Source of the DNA: Reticulitermes speratus
Lineage: Eukaryota > Arthropoda > Insecta > Blattodea > Rhinotermitidae
Assembly (NCBI GenBank): GCA_021186555.1
Contig: JAJKFL010000005.1
Span: 21,950,635 to 22,014,634 of the forward strand
Length of the DNA stretch: 64,000 nt
Direction: 5' to 3'
Part shown: positions 45,801 to 57,184 of the stretch, one piece after another
Layout: each line of letters opens with the position of its first letter
How positions within the stretch are numbered: the stretch's first letter is position 1
Made by a program: the position numbers and the translations under genes
The notes under the pieces: generated by a model
Told to the model about the DNA's origin: nothing
The model's database searches: none
What the model saw: only the letters and a program-made list of their open reading frames with translations

Positions 45801-48800
45801 CTGAAATAGTAGAGAAGACTGTACTAGTAATTTCCTGTGGAATGCAACTTGTTGCGCCCTCACCACACGCGAAATTATTTCATTATAATTGCTTATTACT
45901 CGTGAACTGGTCACAATGATGAGGTAACACGCACGGGTATGAAGAATTATTACTCTATGGTACTGCTTATGCTTTTGAAAGAGCCCTGACCCCGATTTAA
46001 AATAGGTATTTTAGAGAAAGAGGAAAGTGGAAGGTCATATTACTACACAATAAGGCTAAGGCTGCGGTACATCCGGAGCATCTGCCTACGGGCCCTTTGG
46101 AAGAAGGTCCTATTGACTTACATTGTCTATATCTGTTTGTGGGTCGTCCAAGCAGTGAAAATTTCGCAGATTGTGTTGATGTGTCTACACAAAGAGTCTT
46201 TTTAAAAATTATTTATGCAAGAATAATTTTGTTGTCTACCGATACAATTCCTGTCTGACGGGTAGTTTTTCACCTGTCCCAATAACACAATACGATATCC
46301 TGGAGACGGCGAGTTGTAGGCTGTTATGCAGTGCAAAACGCCGTCTGCAATTTATGTTAATGGCTTATCACCAGTTTGTTCTACGGCGGTATATAAATCC
46401 GTGATAAATCCAAATAGCTCCATATTTCGTATTATTGAATGCCCAGAATTCGTATTGTGGACTGTGTTCGGAATCACAGAGATCTGAAAACCTGAACAAA
46501 GGTATGGAATTCGATTTCGAAACGCTGTCTTCTCTTTCTAATTCTGGAAAATTGTGCAGAGAACACAAACTCCCGAAACTGGATGTAATGCAGTATCAAA
46601 TCCCATTGGAATTGAGTGTGGTGTCTTGGTAGTACGCTAAGTATCGTGTGTCAAAATCGTCAGTTGTTTTTAGTGTTTTGTGGCACGTATTAAAAGGTCA
46701 TGCAGACGCCGTCGTAGTTCTAAGCACCAGATACACGTGTGATACAAGAAAAAGGCGAAGTCAGTAAAGTATTTCACTATCGGTCAATACTGAAACAAAT
46801 CTGGCCTCAGAACAAGTGCTGTATCTGTCCTTAATTAAACCAGTTACTTTGTGGATTAATTTGTATTTACCTTGTACAAAAAGAAATTACGGGATTTGGA
46901 AATATTATAAAAATGTGTAATAATTTGTTGTTCTAAGAAGCAGTGTATAAGTAACCGTCGCGTATGAGCAGGAATTGCAAATGATGAAAATCGGATATTT
47001 CTTATCCCTAAAGGAAATTCCGCTTTTGTTAGACACTATCGACCTTAGTCCAGTGTAGTCCCAAATAAATTAAACTTTCATTTTACATGTTCGAGCAATG
47101 ATACGATACTTCAGTTGTCGATAAAGCGTGTCAGTATTCCACGCCATAACTCATTCTGCTGATTGCTGAATGAAATATTTCTGACGTATTCTTACAATTC
47201 TAAATAAAGCGTCGATAATCATAAACCTGCTACTTCTTAGGTTTAAAAATGTACAGCGAAATTTTCATTTCTCCAATAATGCAGTTTAAATTTGTCTGTT
47301 ATGTTAATGCTTCAAGTTGCGTAACCATGAAGGCAGGCGTCATATTTGGCTAAAGAACTTTATCATTGTGTAGCCTGATGACGAACGGAAGCTTAGGGTC
47401 TTCGAGACTAGGGTGCTGAGGAGGATATTTGGGGCTAATAGGGACGATGTAAGACGGGAGTGGAGAAGACTACATAACAAGGAGTTTTATAATCTGTACT
47501 GCTCACAAATAATATGGGGGTGATCAAATTAAGAAGAATGAGATGAGCGTGCCATGTGGCACGTATGGGAGATGGGAGAGGTGCCTAGAGGGTTTTGGTG
47601 GGGAGATCTGAGGGAAAGAGTCCACTTGCAAGACCTAGGCGTAGATAGGAATATAATATTGAAATTGATCTTCAGGAAGTGGGATTGAGAGGCATGGACT
47701 GGATATCGTCGGCTGAGGATAGGGAGAGTTGGCGGGCACGTGCGAATAGCGGTATTTTTTACTATATCTTACTATTATATTTTTAACCAGCTAACGACCT
47801 GTTAGCCTCTCAGGAAGCGCCTCAGGTCCGTGGAGTTATTTGGTTGGTTAGTTAGTTAGTTTGTGTGTTGTTAGCCCGTCGACGAGGCAACTTATAAAAG
47901 TCTGCCAGATACTGAACAAGAAGAGTACTTATATAGATAGGAGACAGCTCAATGTTTGTTGTTGTTCTAAGTAAGACGGCTTGTAAAATAAAATAAATGA
48001 ACAGTAAGATACTACCATACTCAATTGGAAATTTTGACATTTCAGTAAGTTTTCAGGCAGAATTTTAAAAACAGATATAAGAAGGTTGACATATTTATTG
48101 CCTGAATATAACAGTGTAGCTGTTATACTGATATTTTCTGAAGGTCACGTTTTGCAATGTTGTCCCAAACGTTTTCTGTCCTTGTGTTAATATGTCTTGT
48201 GTTATGCACTGCAGACAAATGCTAGAAAGTAAGTTAAGACGGAATATAACCACCTCCTTTCTTCTTATTTCTGAGTTTTAATTCAAAAAATCTTATTATT
48301 TAATGCTATGAAATGGTGTGTATTTGACGGGGTATCGTTAAATAGGAAAAGTAAATGTTATATCATTAAAAATGATGTTACTTTCCGATCGAAATTTGGT
48401 TAAATTGTAATTTTTAAATAGGTATTTTAAATCGGTAACTGGTAACTTTCACTCGCCTCTTACCTGGGGTCGTGGAGGACAGTGTCCAAAGCACTTGATA
48501 AAGTCTCCTTCGTGACGGAGTCGTAAGGCACCAGGACGGCAGTGCCCTTTGAGACACAGTTCATGATGTTATATTCTTGATCAGCAAACAAAGGAATACC
48601 GACAATGGGTACCCCTGCGTGGACTGCTTCCTGTATTCCCATTAGTCCGCCGTGGGTGATGAAAACGCGGACATTTGGATGACCTGAAACGAAAAGACGG
48701 TAAGACTGTAACATACTTCTATGTAGGACGTCTGTTGACACTACCACATGCAGTTCCTTCAGATAGGTTCAAGCCACTAGAAGGGGCACATTTCGGTTTA

Positions 48801-51800
48801 GAATGTAACTACTATTTTACAGAAGGGTTTCCATATTAATTTACATAGTGGATTTTGTTCATCGTCGTGTGTAAGAATAAACAAATAAATATAGCTGCCA
48901 TACGCCAAGAATACCAATATATAGTCAGTTAAAATGATAAATTCAAACGCGATCTTGACCTTAGTTCTCATTCCTTATTGTTCATTGAATCAGTACTGAG
49001 CAATTACATAGAAGACATGTTCCGAAAACGAGCAAAAATTCCCCTTTTTCGGCATTTGTATTGCATGGAAATCGATTCCGAAAAATTTAACGTATCTTGA
49101 AGGGCTATAATATTAGAACAGTCTTCCAAGTTAAGCTGTAAAGTGTAGCAAAGTTTCAGTATTTCGTAAGGACACCGACAAATCAAGATTTCTTGCAAGA
49201 AGAAATAAGGGCGGGTTAAATTCTGAAATTTTTTCTACCATTCGGTTCAGGATCCCCTCTCTCATTTTAATTTTTAAGAATTTGGGGTTTAAAATATGTG
49301 GATACAGAAATATAATGTTCCCTGTTATTTGTGATACTTGGTGTCTCATATTGAAGGAAAAATATTGGCTGAGGGTTTTCGAGAATTGTGTGCTGGTGAA
49401 TATTTTGGCCTAAGAGTGGGAAGAAGTAACTGATAACGTGTAATGCTACATAAGAAGCTTCATAATTCTTACCCCACATCAAATATTTCTCGGTTAATAA
49501 ACTCAAGGACGGTGATGTGCTTCACGCATTGGTGAAATAGAAATGTATGCACAGTTTTGGTTGGAAAGTCTGAAGGATGGCGGGGGCACGGAAGACTTAA
49601 GCGTACACGGAATATTAAACTCGATCTCTCAAAACAGTGTGTCTGGGCGTGGATTGAAAAAATCAGTGTCAGTATATGGACAGTTGGCATAATCTCGTAA
49701 ACACGGTTATGTGTTTTCGGGTCTGGACGGTCGCGGAAAATCTGGCCCCACCGGGATTCGATCCTCGGACCGTATATTTTTATATAGATGTAAAACACCT
49801 TGCTAATTTTATGTACACTCAGTACCAGTACTATCTCTGCCGCGTTGACGATTATTCATATTACAATATTCTCAGATTCCGCTTACGTATCTATAAAAAA
49901 GTCATAGCTAGTGCCTGCAAATATGCCACGGCCGGTTTCTTCCAAATCCTTAATATCTATTATTGGCACTTGATTTCCCATCTGATGGAGTGCACCGGGG
50001 CGCAGCTCTTTGAGGCATTGCCCTACAAGCCGGAACGCGTGTTCTTTTCCCGATGGGGTCATTGGGATTTTTCATTGAATTAATCCTTTCGGACCCACCA
50101 GGGCCCTGGCATGGACTCAGCCTTTAACATAAGGGCGTACGAGGAATACTCCTGGAGTTAAAGGAGGCCAGTGCTTAGACCTGACAACCTTACCACCTTC
50201 AAGATCGGGTTGTCTAAAACTCCTGAGAGCCTCAACGTCCTGGAACCAAAATGGTCTGTCCAGGCCTGTAATGGGATAGCTTTAGCTAGTTTTCCATCTC
50301 ATTTGTTGCTACATAAGGAACGAGGTTGGTAAAGAATCTTTAAAGCGCTTGTTATTGTTTGCAAACTGATCGTTGAGATGCACTATATTCTGTAAGTTTC
50401 TGTAATCACTTACTGAGTATCTCGAATTGTGGGTACCACTTGTCGGCCATGACATTCTGCGGCAATTCTACAGTAGTGTCAATCTTCCATAAGACGCGCT
50501 GTGGGATTCCAGAGAAGACGCTAATAAAAGCTTCCAGTTTGTCCTTAGGTAGTGTTTCAGCTCGAACCAAAGACCCGAGGCTAAAGTAGATCACTCCGTC
50601 TTTAGCCTCGTTAATAAAAGTTTCCAGGTCCTGTTGAAAAAGAAATCAATATTATTTATTGTACATATTTCCAAGCATTATTTCGAGTTAAGTTTAAGAT
50701 CTGTCACCAGAGCCCGCGGTGAATTTTGGCTGATTTGTAGATTTATAGCCCACTGTTTAGTAACGCTTGGTACTAGGTGGAAGTAAGTGGTCAGCTGCTC
50801 TCTATGGTAGTTTTGTTACCAAAGAAGCAGTCGCCCTTTACCTTTGGATAGGAACTCCCTCCCCTCAGAGCTAGTCTGGACCGGTAGCGAAGAGAAAAGT
50901 CTGATGTTGCGTCGGCAAGATTCTCTAGTCGTCCATTCCGCAGTCCGGACATTGTAACCTAATGATTAAGGTACCCGGCCCGTAAGGTGTCATTTACTTC
51001 AGTATGGTACAGTTACATTTCAAATGATTTGTCAGGAACACTTGTCTGAACATTATGAAAAGTCTGCTAGGACTAGAGAAAGGCAATTTTATATCTGAAG
51101 AAAGGTTTATAGTGAGAAGGAATGAGTATTTGGTCAGCGCAAATTCGTCGCCGACGAAAAAGATGGCGAAAATGAAAGTTCATCGAAATTAATTGTTAAC
51201 CAGCATTGTAACATGCGGCAATAAAGAGACAGATGAAGTTGCCCTAGTGCTAAATTAAGTACCACAACATAAAAATATATGGAGCAGTGAAGGTCAATCT
51301 CCACGCAATTTTAAACACCCTTACAGTTTAAGGTAAATACGTAGTTTCAGACCCAGGGAGCTTGCACGCCAAGGAGAGAAACCCCGGTGCCAATTTCATA
51401 GGCAGTCTGGTTGGACCGAAAACGTACACTGGGCGGTAGAAATAAGAAACATTTCTGCCTGTATCGTGCGGTAGATCCCAAATCCCTAATCATCTATATT
51501 GTGAACTAGTTACTATTCTGACAAACACCTACGTTTTCGGCATACGTGTGTGGGATGAGTTACGATTACAATATACGTATAGACGTAGATCAGAAATAAA
51601 TAAAGGGGATCATTAAAAAGCCCTAGGCATATATAGTAGGACGGTTTTAACAGTACTGGGTAGTATTGCGCAATTTAACGCCATTTCTTTGTACAAATGT
51701 ACCAACGTTTCGGAGGAACCTACGGTCGTCTTATATTATAAACTGCTGTCCTGAAGATGAAGACAACAAATCCCTCCAAAATGTCTGTATTTTCTACCAA

Positions 51801-53405
51801 GCTATAGGGCATGGCGTCCCAACTGACAGTAAGCTCTTCTTATTTGTGTGTTGCTTACGACGAGTACAATAAACAGCGATGGCTTCCACCAGCATAAGCA
51901 CTGGGTCTTTTATAATGTCGAAACAGCGTATTTCTATTACGCGAGGAAAGAAATGTTTAAGTCCAACTCAAACTACACATTTCAGAGATGTAACGACTTC
52001 TGTTCTAGATTCTAGAGATGTAAATTTTTATTTTGGTAAGGCATGTTAATGGTTTTGCTACTGCCTCGCTTCTGATAGGCATATGGTGAGGTACATACTG
52101 CTAAAATACAATTATCTCATCGAAATAAAAACTGATATCTGCATAATTTGGAACGGAAATATTTAAAAATTTTAAACATCAATTTCATCTTATTAAGAAG
52201 TTAACGATCAGGTCTTATCTAGCCAAAACACACGTCTTCTAGATTAAAATTATTTATATTTAAGGAAATTATTGTTGCTTATTTTATCGCTATATGAAAC
52301 ACATAAATACGAATACTGCGATCTAGTGGCATGTGATTACGTATAGTTTGAGGGAAAAACTACTAACATTTCGGAAGGAGGGGCAATACGTTCCTCCGAA
52401 AATTCTAAACTGGTGAATATGATGCAGCATTTCTGAAGGTGTTAATTGGTGTATTTAGAGCTGTAACGACGCATACTTCAACCATTAATCGTATATTAAG
52501 TGAGCGAAATGCGATTTTTTAAATGTAAGGCCGGCAGCAACCTAACCACTCTGTTTAATAGAAATAACTTACTTCGGGTAACTTCCCCTTCTCCTGTATA
52601 TGTATGCCACCACTTCTATTAATGCAGGTACTGTGGGCCTTGGAACATGCAGACTGAAGTGGCTATTTACTAGGATAAGACTCGTCTTCTTCTTCTTCAA
52701 CTCTGCAATAGGAGGAACGTCTGATCCAAAATGCTGTCTTGATAATTTGTCCATAGGTAACTCTGATAAGTAGTAGTGTCCCAGTTTTAAGACTTCTGTT
52801 GCAACGGTGTTTATAAATCTCTGACCAAACGTCATATGCTGTGTGTATGGGAGGAAGTAATTTGGTATGTATGCTGGATGGTCAGGGTTCCCGATGCGAT
52901 CATTTGCCCACGGTAACATGACACTAGAGATCATGCTTATTATTGGAGCGTTCAAACGATGTGACAGACCCAGAAAACAATCTGGACCAAAGATTTCTGT
53001 AATAATAAGGTCGAATTTTTCGTCGCCATTAATGAGCCTTTGTACTTTTGGATGTTCCAACACAAACCGGCATACATCTAGATTTGTGTTCCACATAAAA
53101 TCCAACAATTTAGCATCTTGTCCTAATTCTTGAGCAAACTCAATCGTGAAGTCGTTAATGAATCCAGGTAATGAGCCCTGCACACTGATATCTGTGTAAT
53201 TCATTAACGGTTTCTTTTGTGGCCAATGTCCGACCACGTAAACTTGATGTCCTCGTGCTGCCAATCCTTTGAGCAGAGCTTCAAACATGATAAAGTGACT
53301 TCTGCTATTTAACGGAAAGACTCCTAGAATCCTCGCTGCTTCAGAGTCTCCAAAAGAAACACCGACCACAAGGACACTCAGCATCAAGACAGGCCACGGC
53401 TTCAT
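45518..53405 (-). CDS. UDP-glycosyltransferase (UGT), four coding exons, frameshifted in exon 1
   Basis: Insect family-1 UGT: transfers a sugar from a UDP-sugar (UDP-glucose is usual in insects) to small lipophilic acceptors such as plant toxins, pigments, hormones and insecticides. It works as a type I membrane protein of the endoplasmic reticulum, facing the lumen. Joined exons give 1553 nt; adding back one lost base gives 1554 nt, 517 residues plus stop, the usual family length. Signal peptide 1-23, catalytic His37 and Asp142, acceptor domain to about 270, donor-binding domain with the signature FITHGG...ADQ in exon 3, one membrane helix in exon 4 and a C-terminal KxKxx retrieval motif. 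All six intron ends are GT-AG with phases that agree once the lost base is counted. As written, the exon 1 frame is off by one and meets TAA at 52571-52569, so this is either a null allele or pseudogene, or a sequencing error. Confidence 0.93.
45801..48463 (-). other. UGT intron 3 with LINE insertion
   Basis: 2663 nt, GTAAGA...CTACTATTTCAG. Contains the RTE-like LINE end at 47382-47866 on the opposite strand; otherwise no feature recognised. The minus-strand frame 45717-45914 runs across the acceptor and is not a separate gene. Confidence 0.8.
47382..47866 (+). mobile_element. RTE-like LINE 3' end in UGT intron 3
   Basis: GGTGCTGAGGAGGATATTTG (LRRIFG), GGGAGTGGAGAAGACTACAT (EWRRLH), GCATGGACTGGATATCGTC (MDW), then AACGACCTGTTAGCCTCTCA and a GGTTAGTTAGTTAG tail. 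This is the same 3' end and tail as at 39.2-39.6 kb, on the strand opposite to the UGT gene. Confidence 0.8.
48464..48683 (-). CDS. UGT exon 3 (signature motif)
   Basis: 220 nt, the same length as the equivalent penultimate exon in vertebrate UGTs. Acceptor TTTCGTTTCAG, donor CCCAG|GTAAGA. Encodes [40 protein letters not shown] and [14 protein letters not shown]. This holds the complete UGT signature, with the HGG loop that binds the UDP phosphates and the D-Q pair that contacts the sugar. The frame is intact, giving no sign of relaxed selection outside exon 1. Confidence 0.95.
49206..49640 (+). mobile_element. RTE-like LINE relic in UGT intron 2
   Basis: Plus strand reads [40 protein letters not shown] and [12 protein letters not shown] with stops, the decayed post-reverse-transcriptase region (normally RLRVFENKVLRRIFG) of the LINE family at 38-39.6 kb. 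Confidence 0.65.
49712..49780 (-). mobile_element. SINE family C fragment
   Basis: Minus strand ACGGTCCGAGGATCGAATCC CGGTGGGGCCAGATTTTCCG (with the B-box) matches the central part of the SINEs at 30351-30642 and 42140-42440. Confidence 0.7.
50020..50295 (+). repeat. Dispersed repeat shared with 59870-59975
   Basis: GAGTTAAAGGAGGCCAGTGC and CTGAGAGCCTCAACGTCCTG with CCAGGCCTGTAATGGGATAG. The latter two blocks recur at 59908-59970. Translated, it carries GVKGG(R)C..LTTLPPS and VQACNGIAL, wording that I associate with a widespread blattodean retroposon 3' region. Element class uncertain. Confidence 0.6.
50414..50630 (-). CDS. UGT exon 2 (start of donor-binding domain)
   Basis: 217 nt after acceptor TTTTTCAACAG. 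Reads [20 protein letters not shown], then [27 protein letters not shown] and [18 protein letters not shown] and W.PQ..IL are conserved UGT landmarks at the start of the nucleotide-sugar-binding domain. It ends ATACTCA|GTAAGT (phase 1), the split Ser codon being completed by exon 3. The frame is intact. Confidence 0.93.
50631..52572 (-). other. UGT intron 1
   Basis: 1942 nt, GTAAGT...TTTTTCAACAG, phase 0. Contains no recognised exon. Near 51688-51716 a CGACCGTAGGTTCCTCCGAAACGTTGG remnant on the minus strand resembles the 3' part of the hammerhead-like motif. Confidence 0.8.
52573..53405 (-). CDS. UGT exon 1 (start, signal peptide, acceptor domain; 1-nt deletion)
   Basis: ATG at 53405-53403 directly follows TCTTTGTTCTGACAG, a good splice acceptor, so an upstream non-coding exon is likely. 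Encodes [19 protein letters not shown] (signal), [20 protein letters not shown] (catalytic His37), [14 protein letters not shown] (Asp142) and [13 protein letters not shown]. The end should read [16 protein letters not shown] before donor GAA|GTAAGT (52575-52567). The sequence has GAAGTGGTGGC where GAAGTGGGTGGC is needed, so one base is missing near 52608-52613 and the literal frame reads [10 protein letters not shown] to a stop inside the donor. Exon length 833 nt, one short of 278 codons. Confidence 0.93.
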
Positions 53406-53505
53406 CTGTCAGAACAAAGAAAACATTACTAGCGTCCAGTTATTAGCTGGGTGAAATAATATTATCCACCTTGCGTGGAATATACTTATATAAGTTTCCT
53501 TCGAA

Positions 53506-53548
53506 CTTATTGTACTAGTTATCTACATATTTGAACTAGTGCAATAAG
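53506..53548. repeat. Short hairpin upstream of the UGT start
   Basis: CTTATTGTACTAGTT (53506-53520) and AACTAGTGCAATAAG (53534-53548) pair with one mismatch across a 13-base loop, 100-145 bases upstream of the UGT ATG, inside the presumed 5' intron or promoter. No function assigned. Confidence 0.5.
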
Positions 53549-55010
53549 TCGATAATAAACTTACTTTTATGGGTGGAATTTCGTTCACTTGCATAAGCTA
53601 CATATTAACTATTTAGTGTTAGGAAAGAAATAAATGAAGGGAAGAATTTATTTGTAATGAATTGGTGAGTGATTAATCGATAATAAAATGGGATTTTTTT
53701 AAATTAGCTGATTAAACGTATTCGCATATATTTATAGAAAACCTAATTTGAATGGTAAAACAGTGTAACTCAAATTTAAGTTGAGGACACGAAGAAGTAG
53801 AATATAGAAACAGAAACACAAGAGAGGTGCAAGTGGTAATAATATGAGTAGCAGTACGACATTAACATGTGACGTTGCAGACGTGCAGTGTAGTAGCTGC
53901 ACTCTGCAAGAACCCGTGATTGTGAGGGCACAGATCTTCACAGACGGACACAACTCGACGCAGTAAATACACATAAGTAATTTAAATATAAAATTAATAT
54001 AATTTGAATTGTATCTATATTTGATACATTCTATGGATGCTTATAGTCGCTCAGCTGGCCAAGAAGTTTCCATTTTTATAGATCTCTAAATTTTTATGTA
54101 CTTGTTCTCAAGAAACAGCCACTGGGATTCTTATGAGTGTTATCCTCGTTCCATCTACGTCTAGATCACCCAAGCAAACCACTCCCTTCGGAATATCACC
54201 TAAGCCTGTCTTGTTCTTGTAGTCTGTCTAATAATATGCACACATTTAGGAAGAACTTGTTTGTACAAATTAAAGTAACAACATAATATCCCATCGTTTT
54301 ATAGAAATATACGGCAAGTATTTGGAACTCTATTCTCTATCGTTTGTAATGAGGTAGACTATAAAGCGTCGATGTATTTTGTACGTAACATTTGTTTCCT
54401 TACGTGGAATCTTTTAACTATGGCGACGATAGGAAACTTTAGGGTTACGCGTAACTGCTTACATTCTGGTGCTCAAAATTCCAATTATTTTCGCATCCCA
54501 GTAACCAGGAAAACATGCACTTTTGTATAGAGGTAGCGTTTAGATCAGTAAAATGTTTACAGTAGTTGTGAATAGACACTGATTTAATTTTAGATCATTA
54601 TGTTTTATTTTATATTTCATGTAAACGATTGCTAACGTAAAGAACTGCATGAAATGCAAAAACATTAGTGTCATGACGTCACTGCAAATATATATCCAAA
54701 GCCAAAATTAAGAAATATACATACCCGAAAAATGAATGTGTTTATTTTAATAGTTATGAACTAATCGTGGATTTTCACGAAAAGTCAGTCATACCCGTTA
54801 CGGTCATAAAAATGATTATTCCCGCAAATAATATATTCTAAGTCGCAGGAAATTAAACAAGAATTTCCGAGTGGAATCCATAAATTCTGTTATAATACTA
54901 TAAAATTTATAGTTGCAAAAGCCCATTACTATTACTATAGGTCATTTCATGTTTTTGTGAAGAGCATGTTACAGGTTCTGTGTCAATTTGTGGAATATAA
55001 CATCAAAGTT
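53549..55010. other. Upstream flank of the UGT gene
   Basis: The predicted non-coding first exon and promoter should lie here or farther upstream, but I cannot place them. The 80-codon minus-strand frame at 53974-53732 has a hydrophobic stretch without supporting context. Confidence 0.4.
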
Positions 55011-55013
55011 TCA

Positions 55014-55662
55014 CATTGTCGCCATGTTTAAAATATGATCTGCAAACAGTATTTAGTACGTAATATATAGGGTGTTTATAAATTTTATAAATTTTATAAA
55101 TTTAATGTGTCTAGCTACAATGACTCAACAGAAGCGAACGAAAGTTTGCGCACGACCTCCATTTATTGAAAATGTTAAATAGCTTTCGAAGATCTATGGT
55201 CATAGATCATTTTATCACTTTAAATTAAATCACATTAATATCATCCAATATTATACGTGTGTTAACTCCGTCATGTTGTAATTACTGACTGCAGGAAAGG
55301 AAAAATTACGGCTGAGGTTTGCATTCGATTGCATAATATTGTCGCCACGTTTATAATATTGATCTGCATGCAGTATTTAGTGCATAATGTATAGGGTGTT
55401 TGTTTTTTGACTTTTCATCAAATTTCTTAAATTTATTTTGTCTAGCTGACTGATTCAATAGAAGCGAACGAAAATTATAAGTATACCTTAATTAAACTCG
55501 CATAGCTTTCGGTGGTCCATTGTCATAGATCACTTTATGACCTTAAATTAAATCACATCAAATTCTCTCCAATTTTATACGTGTGTTTACGCCGTAATGC
55601 TGTTGTTACTGACTGCAGGACAGTAAAAATTACGGCTTAGACTAGCATTCGATGGCTTAATA
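55014..55662 (+). repeat. Tandem duplication, two units of about 325 bp
   Basis: Unit 1 (about 55014-55338) and unit 2 (about 55339-55662) share, in order, ATTGTCGCCA, CAGTATTTAGT, TATAGGGTGTTT, GAAGCGAACGAAA, ATAGCTTTCG, TCATAGATCA, TTAAATTAAATCACAT, TATACGTGTGTT, ACTGACTGCAGGA and AAAATTACGGCT. The units are diverged by substitutions and small indels. Confidence 0.85.
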
Positions 55663-57180
55663 TTTATAACAAATTTCGTAAAATATCGGAGAGTTTGCTT
55701 AATGACTGAATTTCGGAAAAGCAGACAATAATGATCCCTATTTTTTTAAATTAAGAAACGAAATTAAGCAAAATACTTAATGGGGATGGTTTAAAAATCG
55801 TACGTACTTTTTTCAAATAACTTTATCAAATCAGGAGAAAATAGGATAAGAACCAAATCTGAACTGAAAATTTTTAGTACTAAGGCGCGGAGAATGACCA
55901 CACGTCTCGCCGTGGCCCATACTGACTTCAGGAAGTTAAATGCAAATGTTTTTAATTTCATTTTCATTTGCATTTCGTGTTACTATTCTGACACATCTAT
56001 ATCTTGGTTACATCTCTCTGTAAAAGTGTCATATGATTACCTAACAATATTGATAAATTTCTCTGCATTGCCAGCTCATTTTGTAAAGTAAAATAAATAA
56101 TACATATTTTGAAAAGGCAAATTTTTCGTAGCTCCTGTATGAGTGCTTCACTTGTTTACATGAAATAGCTCGTACTTAATGGTGCTTGTTTATAAGAGTG
56201 TCAATTTGACTGCGGACAAGAGCGGTAAACACGACATTTGACGGAAACTCATACTAACTTTAAAGCGATATTAAAACAAAGATTACCTTTGGTATTACTG
56301 AAATACTTGCCATTCAGTCTCTACAACGAGCTGCGTTGCTTTGAATATTACTGTCTGATTGCAAGAAACGAACTGCTATTTAAATTACACATCCTTCCTG
56401 CTGGGAATAATGTTACCCTGCAATGTTATGGCGTTGCGCCAGTTATTATGTATAGTTTTTGTGTAGCAGATAATGACAATGTCGAACGAAGTGCACTGCG
56501 TTATTAATAGGGCCAAACAAAAAGCGAATGATAACACGTGTTGTTGCGTTTGACATCCCGGTGTCTTTTTTCACCTCAGGCTTAAAGAAAAGAAGATTGC
56601 GATTTATGTAACACGTGAGGAGGTACACAGATCTACTTTACTTTCTAAGTATCACAACGTTTCATGTTACGTGAGTAACGCCTGCGCTGATTTTGAGGTA
56701 AGTCAGGTGTGCTCAACATTATATTCAGATCTCTTTGTACGGAATTTCATTAATATCGGAATGCAGGTACAAAAAATACGGATACAAATTCATTTACGCC
56801 TCAAAGAACAGTATGACTTCAACTGCAAGGTTTTTCATGAAACTCAAATTACTTTAAAAAGTATCGTGGACATCTACTTTACTGAATTTTATACCAATCC
56901 AAATAAAAATTTCGAGGGAACGTGCAAAATTTAATTTCTGCCCGTAACAAAGAATAGCTTTCTCTGCGCCGATTTACACTATACCCATGAACATGCGTAA
57001 CATAAGTCTGTTAATATGTATGGGAAACATGTATATGAATTCTTTTACTCCCTTAGGTAAAATATGACATATATTGAGCGGATTTTCAAAGATCTCTCTC
57101 ATTGAGTAGCACAACTTGTAGACTACACATTGAAGTTGTGTTTACAGATAGAGAAATTCGTTGTACGCGCTCTTGCAAAG
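55663..57180. other. Unassigned sequence
   Basis: Frames at 56238-56507 and 56671-56934 show no family features and no splice context. Confidence 0.4.
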
Positions 57181-57184
57181 TCGC

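Larger units (their letters stand above)
48684..50413 (-). other. UGT intron 2 with repeat debris
   Basis: 1730 nt, GTAAGT...TTTCGTTTCAG. It holds, on the plus strand, an RTE-like LINE relic (49206-49640), part of SINE family C (49715-49775, minus) and a dispersed repeat (50020-50290). All lie antisense to or outside the coding sequence. Confidence 0.8.

Noticed and set aside
51666-51872. Hammerhead-like motif in UGT intron 1
   Set aside because: Only GAAACGTTGG with a weak stem remains and the CTGANGA half is absent, so it was not listed as a separate ribozyme-like feature.
53732-53974. 80-codon hydrophobic frame upstream of the UGT start
   Set aside because: No homology, splice site or promoter context; ordinary composition can produce it.
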